Shown here piece after piece: positions 1 to 5,482 of a stretch of 8,575 nt of DNA (positions within the stretch are counted from its first letter, which is position 1; every line of letters starts with the position of its first letter). This stretch comes from an uncultured Erysipelotrichaceae bacterium (GTDB lineage Bacteria; Bacillota_I; Bacilli_A; RF39; UBA660): the NCBI GenBank assembly GCA_902783345.1, contig CACZQI010000026.1:1-8575 (forward strand). Reading direction: 5' to 3'. The notes under the pieces were generated by a model. It had not been told where the DNA came from and made no database searches. It saw only the letters and a list, made by a program, of their open reading frames with translations. Position numbers and translations under genes: made by a program.

Positions 1-174
1 GAAACTTTCAACTGGGAATAAGTCATCGAAAACTTCCTTTATACCTTCCGTTAGAAACCAATCATATGATTTCTTTTGAATATCTAACAAATCTGTAAGT
101 TCAAAATTGTTAGTCGTTTTAGAGAAAGTAACCCTTTCCCTATGGTCACCAAATTTTGCTGTTTTGTATGCCAC
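1..174 (-). CDS. rpoB: RNA polymerase beta subunit, N-terminal fragment (runs off left edge)
   Basis: This is the first 58 codons of the beta subunit of DNA-directed RNA polymerase, the catalytic core partner of beta-prime. The translated N-terminus contains FGDHRERVTFSK, then ELTDLLDIQKKSYDWFL, then EGIKEVFDDLFPVESF. This aligns by eye with the start of Bacillus RpoB (YGRHRQRRSYAR, then [30 protein letters not shown]), which forms the first part of the protrusion and lobe region. The start is the GTG at 174-172, preceded at good distance by GGGGTGA, which can pair with the 16S anti-SD. A second in-frame GTG three codons upstream overlaps that RBS and is less likely. The rest of the gene lies beyond position 1. 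The usual upstream rplJ-rplL genes are missing; instead there is a dedicated promoter, a gene remnant and a PBP gene. Family assignment is strong despite the short length. Confidence 0.93.
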   Translation of the reverse strand, partial: MAYKTAKFGDHRERVTFSKTTNNFELTDLLDIQKKSYDWFLTEGIKEVFDDLFPVESF

Positions 175-244
175 TATTTTCACCCCAAACAATAATATTT
201 TTTTAGCATTCTCTGTAAATTTAGAGAGAGAACCTCAATTTAAA

Positions 245-274
245 ATTTTATCATTTTTAAGAGATAAATGTCAA
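245..274 (-). promoter_or_regulatory. Sigma-A-type promoter of rpoB
   Basis: A consensus -35 TTGACA (274-269), an 18-nt spacer and a -10 TAAAAT (250-245) preceded by TG one base upstream (extended -10) point at rpoB. Transcription should start near 236-238, giving a leader of about 60 nt. The leader holds a weak 6-bp hairpin (TTCTCT at 232-227 with AGAGAA at 214-209) with no U-tract behind it, so it is not an obvious attenuator. This promoter lets rpoB be expressed independently of the genes upstream. Confidence 0.8.
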
Positions 275-321
275 CAAAAAAGTAAAGAAATATTAAAAAA
301 ATGGTAATTTTGTATATTAAA

Positions 322-349
322 ATGAAAAAAAGGCCTTAAAAACCTTCTT
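322..349 (-). terminator. Possible weak terminator after the gene remnant
   Basis: On the minus strand AAGAAGG (349-343) can pair with CCTTTTT (333-327) across a 9-nt loop, with one G-U pair, and the T-rich stretch continues for a few bases before CATTTT. The stem overlaps the stop codon of the remnant at 350-348. It is weaker than the other terminators here and could be a chance structure in AT-rich DNA. Confidence 0.4.
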
Positions 350-529
350 AAACATTAGGACCAGCTATAAAATTATCGCCAGAACTATCTGCATTAGTAT
401 AGAATTTTTGCTCTACTGTATCATATAAACCTACTATATTATCATTGATACGTTTAACTGGAATATAATTACGAACCAAAGTACTTATTTAAATAATATA
501 ATTCCATATAAACTTTTATCGACCAGGAA
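348..529 (-). pseudogene. Frameshifted C-terminal remnant of a surface or phage-type protein
   Basis: From 488 to the TAA at 350-348 one frame reads STLVRNYIPVKRIND, then NIVGLYDTVEQKFYTN, and ends FIAGPNV. This pattern (LVRNFIPxxR, GLYDxVxxKFYTN, FxAGPxx) is familiar as the extreme C-terminus of long Firmicutes surface or phage-structural proteins, often after a concanavalin/LamG-like domain. Immediately upstream a second frame reads VDKSLYGIILF and then hits TAA at 491-489. Adding one base in the A-rich stretch near 490 would join the two parts into a continuous KSLYGIILF-(N)-STLVRNYIP segment. There is no start codon with an RBS, and the body of the protein is absent, since the PBP terminator lies directly upstream. 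I infer a decayed, truncated leftover of a larger gene. The family is recognised from memory of the motif, and the exact parent protein is unknown. Confidence 0.65.
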
Positions 530-534
530 TAATA

Positions 535-561
535 AGAAAAAACCACCTACTCTAAGGTGAT
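535..561 (-). terminator. Rho-independent terminator after the PBP gene
   Basis: A 7-bp stem, ATCACCT (561-555) with AGGTGGT (548-542), closes a 6-nt TAGAGT loop and is followed by a run of T (542-537). It lies about 80 nt past the PBP stop, so it is the natural end of that transcript. Confidence 0.72.
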
Positions 562-581
562 TAAATCATTTAATTACCACC
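556..581 (-). promoter_or_regulatory. Hairpin competing with the PBP terminator
   Basis: GGTG (581-578) can pair with CACC (559-556) and ATTAA (574-570) with TTAAT (564-560), leaving a 3-nt GTA bulge on the 5' side. The CACC is also part of the terminator stem that follows, so the two structures exclude each other, as in attenuators. No leader peptide or ligand-binding region is visible upstream, where the PBP coding sequence ends at 640. The arrangement may be chance or a relic. Confidence 0.35.
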
Positions 582-639
582 CCACAAGTGCCAAATTTGC
601 GTAAACTTTACAACTTATATACAGTGCTTATTTAAAGAA

Positions 640-2568
640 TTATTTTGCTACTTCATTATAAACTAAATCACTTGCTTTTCTCATGATTTTAGCATTTATT
701 GGATATTTATAGTTACTAACCTTATTTTTATATTTAATATGGGGACTAACTATTACAATGGAAAACTTAGGCTCATCAAATGGAGCATACATAATATATG
801 ATGTTGAAACAGTTGCTTTATCTATTATGCCATCTAAGTCAGTATCTAAAAAACTTTCGGCAGTTCCGGTTTTTCCGGCGGATGTAAATTTATGATTAGT
901 ATATAAATAACCGGTTCCTCCTGTATTAACAGCTTTAAATCCTTCTCTTATTCTATTTAATGATATTTCATCAACAGGTGCCTTATTATATACTTCATTT
1001 TTATTTTCATAATAAATACTGCCATCAGAATTTAAAACATATTTTAAAAGCGAAAGTTTAGTTCTTTGACCAGTTGCAATTGTATTAATATATTGGCTAA
1101 GTTCTAGTGGTGTATAAGTGTCATACTGCCCAATAGACATATTAAGAAGTAAATCATCACTTATCGTGCTTCCCTTTTGACCAGTACTTTCATTAGATAA
1201 ATCAATACCAGTCATCTCTCCTAAACCATATGATGCAAAGATATCTCGGTATGTATCAAAATGATCTTTAGTGGCATTTATTTTAATACCTGCTTTATAT
1301 TTATTTCCAGTAAGGCCAATCGCTATTAAATATTGAAAATAATTACTACTCATTTTTAAGGCTTTAATATCATTTAAAGCACCTAAACTTTTCCAAGAGC
1401 ATTTTTTATTTTGCCCTTTTAATCTAACACAACCATCAATAACTTTGGTTTTTTCATTTATAATATTATATTTATATCCTACACTTATTGATGCTCCTTT
1501 TACTGCACTACCTATAGTAAAAGAGTTTAAAGCATTGTAATAACTGTAATCTAAAAAGTTTTTATCATTAGTTATTCTTTTCCCAATTAAAGATATTATT
1601 TCCCCTGTATTAGGATTACTTACAACCATATAAGATGTATCATAATATTTAGTATTATATTCTTTTTTAGCCTTAATCATTTCTTCTTCCATAATATTTT
1701 CTAGTTTTAACTGCATATCAATATCAATACTAAGAACAATATCTTTACCCTTTACTTCATCGCTTATTTTAGTTAAATGATTATCTTTTATTTGATATTT
1801 AGCTTTTTCTCCTTTTAAATAATCATCATAAATATACTCTAAATTATTTACGCCTACTCTATCATTTAAAGCATATCCTTTTTTTAAATAATAATCTTTT
1901 AATTCATAAGGAATCCCTTGAGAATATGTTGAAACCGAGCCAAAAATATCTCTTAATGTTTTACCATAAGGATAGACTCTTTCCCATGTAATATCAGTTC
2001 GTACTCCTTTTAAATTAAGTTCATTTATTTTAATATATTCATCTTCGGTTAAATTAAGTTTAATAATTTTATCTTCATAACTATAACCTTTATTAAGTAA
2101 GTAATAAATGTAGGCTTCTTTTGTAGAAATATTTTCTAAATCTTCATTTGTAATTAAATTAAGTTTTTCTTTAAGTAAATCTTTAGACGTTATTTTTCTT
2201 TCTTCATATTTTTTAATTAAATCATTAGATAGTCTTACATCTATTTTATTTTTGTTTAACACATAGTAATAGTATTTTAAATCATAATCTGAAACATTTT
2301 CTTTTATATCAATAGTATTTGCTAAAGTTTTCGTAATATCTAATATTTCACTACTATTTATATTAAGTTTATTAAAGATTAAGGATTTTACTCCTTTATT
2401 ATCAACTAAAATATTTCCTTTAATATCTAAAATACGTCCTCTTGGAGCAGTTAAACCTTCAATAATAGTTTTTTTAATTTGATAATTATTAGCCCTATTT
2501 AATGAGACTGCTTTATATAAAACTAAAATATTTACTATTAACATAATTATTACTAACTTATTTTTCAT
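640..2568 (-). CDS. Class B penicillin-binding protein (peptidoglycan transpeptidase)
   Basis: This enzyme cross-links peptidoglycan stem peptides outside the membrane. Residues 5-22 form one hydrophobic anchor. Residues 41-54 (APRGRILDIKGNIL) are the typical start of the PBP dimerisation/pedestal domain, which runs through DIFGSVST near 208-214. The transpeptidase domain has SAVK with nucleophile S354 and K357, SSN at 407-409, and KTGT at 566-569. The family's usual PGSTFKP context is altered to FTIGSAVKGAS. At 575-583 lies an acidic DTDLDGIID loop resembling a calcium-binding loop. The length of 642 aa suits PBP2/FtsI/SpoVD-type proteins; I cannot tell elongation from division type, so no symbol is given. 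There is no transglycosylase domain. The ATG at 2568-2566 starts directly on the anchor but has no recognisable Shine-Dalgarno sequence. It is divergent from the YqfT-like gene and followed by its own terminator. Confidence 0.9.
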   Translation of the reverse strand: MKNKLVIIMLIVNILVLYKAVSLNRANNYQIKKTIIEGLTAPRGRILDIKGNILVDNKGVKSLIFNKLNINSSEILDITKTLANTIDIKENVSDYDLKYYYYVLNKNKIDVRLSNDLIKKYEERKITSKDLLKEKLNLITNEDLENISTKEAYIYYLLNKGYSYEDKIIKLNLTEDEYIKINELNLKGVRTDITWERVYPYGKTLRDIFGSVSTYSQGIPYELKDYYLKKGYALNDRVGVNNLEYIYDDYLKGEKAKYQIKDNHLTKISDEVKGKDIVLSIDIDMQLKLENIMEEEMIKAKKEYNTKYYDTSYMVVSNPNTGEIISLIGKRITNDKNFLDYSYYNALNSFTIGSAVKGASISVGYKYNIINEKTKVIDGCVRLKGQNKKCSWKSLGALNDIKALKMSSNYFQYLIAIGLTGNKYKAGIKINATKDHFDTYRDIFASYGLGEMTGIDLSNESTGQKGSTISDDLLLNMSIGQYDTYTPLELSQYINTIATGQRTKLSLLKYVLNSDGSIYYENKNEVYNKAPVDEISLNRIREGFKAVNTGGTGYLYTNHKFTSAGKTGTAESFLDTDLDGIIDKATVSTSYIMYAPFDEPKFSIVIVSPHIKYKNKVSNYKYPINAKIMRKASDLVYNEVAK

Positions 2569-2593
2569 ATTAATATTATGGTTTATTTAAACA

Positions 2594-2605
2594 TAGAATA
2601 TTCTA
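2594..2605. promoter_or_regulatory. 12-bp perfect palindrome in the divergent intergenic region
   Basis: TAGAATATTCTA is a perfect palindrome midway between the divergent PBP and YqfT-like genes (gap 2569-2615). It contains the -10-like hexamer TAGAAT on both strands, so it may hold overlapping back-to-back -10 elements or a small operator. No convincing -35 was found on either side, so this is tentative. Confidence 0.35.
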
Positions 2606-2615
2606 GGGTGAAGAT

Positions 2616-2861
2616 ATGGATATTATTGATTTGTATGTTAAAAATTTAAAGAAAGAGGACATTTTATTATTTGCACAAAAAAATGATATAAATTTAAGTG
2701 ATAGTGAACTTGATTTTACTTATGATTTTATTAAGAATAATTATAAGGAAGCAATTCAAAATAAAGACACTTTTGATTTAAGTGCCTATAGAAATCGTTT
2801 TTCTTCTGAAAATTACGAAAAAATTGAAAATTTACTTTTAAAATATATTAGTTATTTATAA
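2616..2861 (+). CDS. YqfT-like small protein (DUF2624-type), function unknown
   Basis: This 81-aa acidic, soluble, probably all-helical protein is the only plus-strand gene. Its first half (LKKEDILLFAQKNDINLSD) followed by FIKNNYKEAI resembles the Bacillus YqfT/DUF2624 family, in which a helix ending in a 'yakkyni.ls' pattern is followed by a second helix. In B. subtilis yqfT is next to the endonuclease IV gene (yqfS/nfo), and here it also adjoins nfo, though it is inverted and convergent with a 14-bp overlap of the 3' ends. An AGGGTGA ribosome binding site precedes the ATG at 2616. There are no membrane segments, no cysteines and no metal motif. The role is not known. The assignment rests on remembered family character plus neighbourhood, so it is moderate; the gene itself is well supported by its RBS. 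Confidence 0.7.
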   Translation: MDIIDLYVKNLKKEDILLFAQKNDINLSDSELDFTYDFIKNNYKEAIQNKDTFDLSAYRNRFSSENYEKIENLLLKYISYL

Positions 2862-3723
2862 CGTCTTCTTTTAAATGTGGATTAAACTCTCTTTTTCTTA
2901 TCATATCAATTTCATATTTATATGGAGCATGCTCTTCAATATAAGGTGTTTCTAATATTAAAGGAACATCTTTTAATTTTTCATGATATATAACATTCAT
3001 TAATGTATCAAATCCAATAAAGCCATAGCCAATATTTTCATGACGATCTTTATGAGAGCCAAGCTCGTTTTTAGAATCATTTACATGAACACATTTTATT
3101 TTATCTAAACCAATATATTTATCAAAGATATTTAAATAACTATCAAAATTATTTAGATCAACACCAGAATCATTTAAATGACAAGTATCTAAACACACAC
3201 CTATTTTGTCTTTTAAATGAACTCCATTAATAATAGATGTTATTTCGTCTAAATTACATCCAATTTCGGTTCCTTTGCCAGCCATAGTTTCAAGCAAAAT
3301 CATTACATGATTATCAACACTTATAATATTATTTAAAGCATTAATAATATTATTAATTGCCGTAAGTCTATCTAACTTAGTTGCTGAACCTGGATGTAAT
3401 ACTAAATATTTAATCCCTAACATTTCGCATCTATTAATTTCATTTTTTAGAAAATTTTGACTAAATAAATATTTATCTTCTTCTATATTATTAGCAAGAT
3501 TAATAATATAAGGAGCATGACATATAACATTATCTAGTTTTATATTATTTTCTTTCATGAGTTTTAAGGCTTCATTAGTTAAATCGTTATTTATTGCGCT
3601 TCTTATTGTATTTTGCGGAGCCCCAGTATAAAACATAAAAGTATTTGCTCCATAACTAATTGCTTCTTTAGCGCTAGCAAGTAGCTGCTCTTTATTAAAA
3701 CTTACATGTGATCCAATAATCAT
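2848..3723 (-). CDS. nfo: Endonuclease IV (AP endonuclease, base-excision repair)
   Basis: This cytoplasmic enzyme nicks DNA 5' of abasic sites and removes 3' blocking groups using a trinuclear zinc centre in a TIM barrel. With the start at 3723 the protein is 291 aa, close to the family norm of about 280-300. All nine zinc ligands known from E. coli Nfo are recognisable: H69 (CHAPYI), H110 (LVLHPGS), E145 (LLETMAGKGTEIG), D179 and H182 (CLDTCHLNDSG), H213 (HVNDSK), D226 and H228 (GSHKDRHENIGYG), and E258 (LILETPY). An in-frame ATG exists 12 bases earlier, at 3735, but GGTGG sits 5 nt before the ATG at 3723-3721, and the family starts MxIGSHVS, so the shorter form is chosen. It has its own promoter overlapping the preceding pilin terminator. 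It converges on the YqfT-like gene, overlapping it by 14 bp. Confidence 0.96.
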   Translation of the reverse strand: MIIGSHVSFNKEQLLASAKEAISYGANTFMFYTGAPQNTIRSAINNDLTNEALKLMKENNIKLDNVICHAPYIINLANNIEEDKYLFSQNFLKNEINRCEMLGIKYLVLHPGSATKLDRLTAINNIINALNNIISVDNHVMILLETMAGKGTEIGCNLDEITSIINGVHLKDKIGVCLDTCHLNDSGVDLNNFDSYLNIFDKYIGLDKIKCVHVNDSKNELGSHKDRHENIGYGFIGFDTLMNVIYHEKLKDVPLILETPYIEEHAPYKYEIDMIRKREFNPHLKEDVINN

Positions 3724-3739
3724 TTTTACCACCATTTAA

Positions 3740-3768
3740 AGTATAGCAAACAAAAAACTAACTGTAAA
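3740..3768 (-). promoter_or_regulatory. Sigma-A-type promoter of nfo
   Basis: TTTACA (3768-3763), a 17-nt spacer and TATACT (3745-3740) with TG one base upstream (extended -10) form a good promoter. It leaves a very short leader: transcription should begin near 3733, about 10 nt before the chosen ATG at 3723. That also places the alternative ATG at 3735 at or before the start of the RNA and argues against its use. The -35 lies in the loop and right arm of the pilin terminator. Confidence 0.72.
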
Positions 3769-3778
3769 CAGTTAGCTT
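3752..3778 (-). terminator. Rho-independent terminator of the pilin operon
   Basis: CTAACTG (3775-3769) pairs with CAGTTAG (3764-3758) around a TTTA loop, followed by six T (3757-3752); flanking A/G-T pairs can extend the stem to about 10 bp. It begins some 13 nt after the stop codon of the third pilin gene. The complementary strand has no equally good U-tract, so it is probably one-directional. Confidence 0.85.
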
Positions 3779-3790
3779 TATAAGTCTTTA

Positions 3791-4243
3791 TTATGAGCAA
3801 GTAGCACTTGCCTGAGTTGAACCATTTTGAATGCCACCTGGATTGGCATCTGCTCCTGTACCAGCCTTATAATCTTTTTCTAAAGCTGAATAAGTAGCAC
3901 CATTTACAAAATAGTTTCCATCACTTAAATATAATTGAAAATCAACATTGTCAGTATTGTTACTAACAATTACTACTCTACCTTTATAATTACCAGTTCC
4001 TTGTTTCATTAAAGCAGTAAGAGTATAACAATTTGTTGAACTTGTTCCTCCTGTTAACATATCAGCTTGATATTTAGTCATTGCAGTATTTAATACTTTT
4101 TGAGCATAAATCTTAAAAGCATTTTTTCTTGCTTTATTCATTGATTCCATTACTGATGGAATAGCAATTATCATAATGATAGCAAGTACTACGATAACTG
4201 CTAATAATTCTACTAAGGTAAAACCTTTCTTATTTTTTTTCAT
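3791..4243 (-). CDS. Type IV prepilin-like protein, third of operon (copy C)
   Basis: A 150-aa prepilin-type protein of a kind assembled into type IV pili, competence pseudopili or secretion pseudopili. It begins MKKNKKG, then FTLVELLAVIVVLAIIMIIAIPS, a class III signal to be cut after G7 by a prepilin peptidase; E12 is the conserved glutamate at mature position 5. The long N-terminal helix runs to about residue 60, and a short variable globular part follows, with C72 in NCYTL and C149 next to the end, probably a disulfide pair. Its first 68 residues are almost identical to copy A. It has the best RBS of the trio (AAGGAGAA, 7 nt before the ATG), 15 nt after the stop of copy B. Sequence alone does not show whether it is the main or a minor subunit. 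Confidence 0.88.
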   Translation of the reverse strand: MKKNKKGFTLVELLAVIVVLAIIMIIAIPSVMESMNKARKNAFKIYAQKVLNTAMTKYQADMLTGGTSSTNCYTLTALMKQGTGNYKGRVVIVSNNTDNVDFQLYLSDGNYFVNGATYSALEKDYKAGTGADANPGGIQNGSTQASATCS

Positions 4244-4258
4244 AACTATTCTCCTTCT

Positions 4259-4744
4259 TTATTCTGTTGTCCCTTCAGGACATGTACTTGTAATTTTGGC
4301 TATACCATTATCTGGTTTTTTAGCATCGCCTATTTTAATTGCTTCTAATGAGTCTATTTCTGCATATTTCCCACCAACAGTGTTAGCGCCGCTACCTGTC
4401 GCTGGAATATAAAATTTACCGTCTGCTAAAACTATTGAAAATTGAACATCTGTTTCACTACTATAATCTACCATTACATAACCTACAAAACTTCCTAAGC
4501 CTTTTTTCATTAAGTTTGGAAGTGTATAACAGGTTACTCCAGTTTTTTCATCTAATCGTTCGGTTTCATTTTTAGCAATTGCCACAGTTAACACTTTTTG
4601 GGCATATACTTTAAAAGCATTTTTTCTTCCATTATTCATAGCTGTCATAACAGCTGGAAGCGCGATTACCATAATAATTGCTAATATTACGATTACTGCT
4701 AATAACTCTACTAAGGTAAAACCTTTTTTGTTTTTAATTAGCAT
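4259..4744 (-). CDS. Type IV prepilin-like protein, second of operon (copy B)
   Basis: A 161-aa prepilin with the same plan as its neighbours but more diverged. MLIKNKKG precedes the cut site (G8/F9), E13 is the conserved glutamate, and a hydrophobic helix runs to about residue 31. The globular part keeps TCYTLPNLMKKG (C72) and a second cysteine at C155 in TSTCPEG, plus a longer variable loop at 112-135. The N-terminus differs from copies A and C (AVMTAMNNGRKNAFKVYA against SVMESMNKARKNAFKIYA), suggesting a distinct subunit role. There is only a 10-nt gap after copy A and no visible Shine-Dalgarno sequence (the region reads TAATTAATTT), so it may be translated by coupling and at a lower level, as expected of a minor pilin. 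That last point is inference. Confidence 0.87.
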   Translation of the reverse strand: MLIKNKKGFTLVELLAVIVILAIIMVIALPAVMTAMNNGRKNAFKVYAQKVLTVAIAKNETERLDEKTGVTCYTLPNLMKKGLGSFVGYVMVDYSSETDVQFSIVLADGKFYIPATGSGANTVGGKYAEIDSLEAIKIGDAKKPDNGIAKITSTCPEGTTE

Positions 4745-4754
4745 AAATTAATTA

Positions 4755-5177
4755 TTACGCTTGACACGTATCCTTTGCTTGAGTATTTCCGTTTTGAATA
4801 TTAGCATCAGTTTCTAAACCAGAATATGTAGTACCAATGGTATAGTAATTTCCATCACTTAAATAGATTTTAAAATCAACATTATCTTGATTATTGTTTT
4901 CTATTTTTACACTACCCTTATAGTTACCAGTTCCTTGTTTCATTAAATCACTTAGTTTATAACAACTAGTCGCGCTTGTTCCACCTGTTAACATATCGGA
5001 TTGATACTTAGTCATTGCAGTATTTAATACTTTTTGAGCATAAATCTTAAAGGCATTTCTTCTTGCTTTATTCATTGATTCCATTACTGATGGTATAGCA
5101 ATTATCATAATAATAGCAAGTACTACAATTACGGCTAATAACTCTACTAATGTAAACCCTTTCTTATTTTTCTTCAT
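4755..5177 (-). CDS. Type IV prepilin-like protein, first of operon (copy A)
   Basis: A 140-aa prepilin-type protein, promoter-proximal in the operon. The class III signal MKKNKKG is followed by FTLVELLAVIVVLAII, with cleavage expected after G7, and E12 is the conserved mature Glu5. C72 (SCYKLSDLMKQGTGNYKG) and C138 near the C-terminus match the cysteine positions in the other copies. The globular part has a VDFKIYLSDGNYY strand pattern shared with copy C (VDFQLYLSDGNYF) and, more loosely, with copy B (VQFSIVLADGKFY). The RBS is AGGAGA about 7 nt before the ATG, behind a near-consensus promoter. The family resembles ComGC/GspG-like major pseudopilins in size, but no assembly ATPase, platform protein or peptidase gene is in the window to decide the system. 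Confidence 0.88.
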   Translation of the reverse strand: MKKNKKGFTLVELLAVIVVLAIIMIIAIPSVMESMNKARRNAFKIYAQKVLNTAMTKYQSDMLTGGTSATSCYKLSDLMKQGTGNYKGSVKIENNNQDNVDFKIYLSDGNYYTIGTTYSGLETDANIQNGNTQAKDTCQA

Positions 5178-5203
5178 TTATATATCTCCTACTTTCTAAT
5201 GTA

Positions 5204-5232
5204 ATTATAGTAAAAAATATAATAATAGTCAA
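5204..5232 (-). promoter_or_regulatory. Near-consensus promoter of the pilin operon
   Basis: TTGACT (5232-5227), exactly 17 nt, then TATAAT (5209-5204) is one mismatch from the sigma-A consensus. The start should be near 5197, giving a leader of roughly 20 nt ending in the AGGAGA ribosome binding site of copy A. It is among the strongest promoters by sequence in the window, which suggests the pilins are well expressed under vegetative sigma factor unless a repressor intervenes. Confidence 0.83.
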
Positions 5233-5259
5233 TTATAAATTATCAAACAAAGAGATATT

Positions 5260-5481
5260 TTACTTTAAAATTTTTAAAATAGAATTTACTGTATTTAAAG
5301 TATCTACTGCCCCACTAGCTTTTTGCATTTTTTCACCACGATTATTTAATTTATAGGCATTATAAAAAGATTTAAAATTATTTTTATCTCGATTTAAATA
5401 TTTATACCAATAAGAATTATTTTTTAAATAAGTATGAAGTTTTTGATCATTAGATATTTTAACGATTATCTCTGGAGCCAT
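5260..5481 (-). CDS. YlbE-like small protein, function unknown
   Basis: This 73-aa soluble protein resembles Bacillus YlbE. The N-terminal half has the family pattern of a short helix, then KLHTYLKNNSYWYKYLNRDKN (an 'xxLRxxPxWYRxLxRDP'-like stretch) and a FYNAYKLNNRG segment; the C-terminal helix is hydrophobic (VDTLNTVNSILKILK). The start is taken at the ATG at 5481-5479 because GGTGA lies 5 nt before it; a TTG at 5493 would overlap ylbD and lacks an RBS. Only one base separates it from the ylbD-like stop, so the two are almost certainly translated together. In B. subtilis ylbD and ylbE are also neighbours. No biochemical role is known to me. Confidence 0.78.
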   Translation of the reverse strand: MAPEIIVKISNDQKLHTYLKNNSYWYKYLNRDKNNFKSFYNAYKLNNRGEKMQKASGAVDTLNTVNSILKILK

Positions 5482-5482
5482 A

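Noticed and set aside
107..307. A 66-codon plus-strand reading frame
   Set aside because: It lies antisense to the real rpoB start and its promoter, has no RBS, and its protein resembles nothing; the minus-strand RpoB match is far stronger.
535..640. T-box riboswitch, suggested by GGGGTGGTAA before competing hairpins and a terminator
   Set aside because: The antiterminator bulge does not match the UGGNACC arrangement, there is no room for a Stem I domain after the PBP stop, and no aminoacyl-tRNA or amino-acid gene follows.
3724..3735. The upstream ATG of nfo, adding MVVK to the protein
   Set aside because: It has no RBS, falls at the predicted transcription start, and GGTGG is spaced for the ATG at 3723.
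4176..4412. A plus-strand frame across the boundary of pilins B and C
   Set aside because: It is the complement of the conserved pilin hydrophobic helix, which gives a spurious hydrophobic protein; no RBS.
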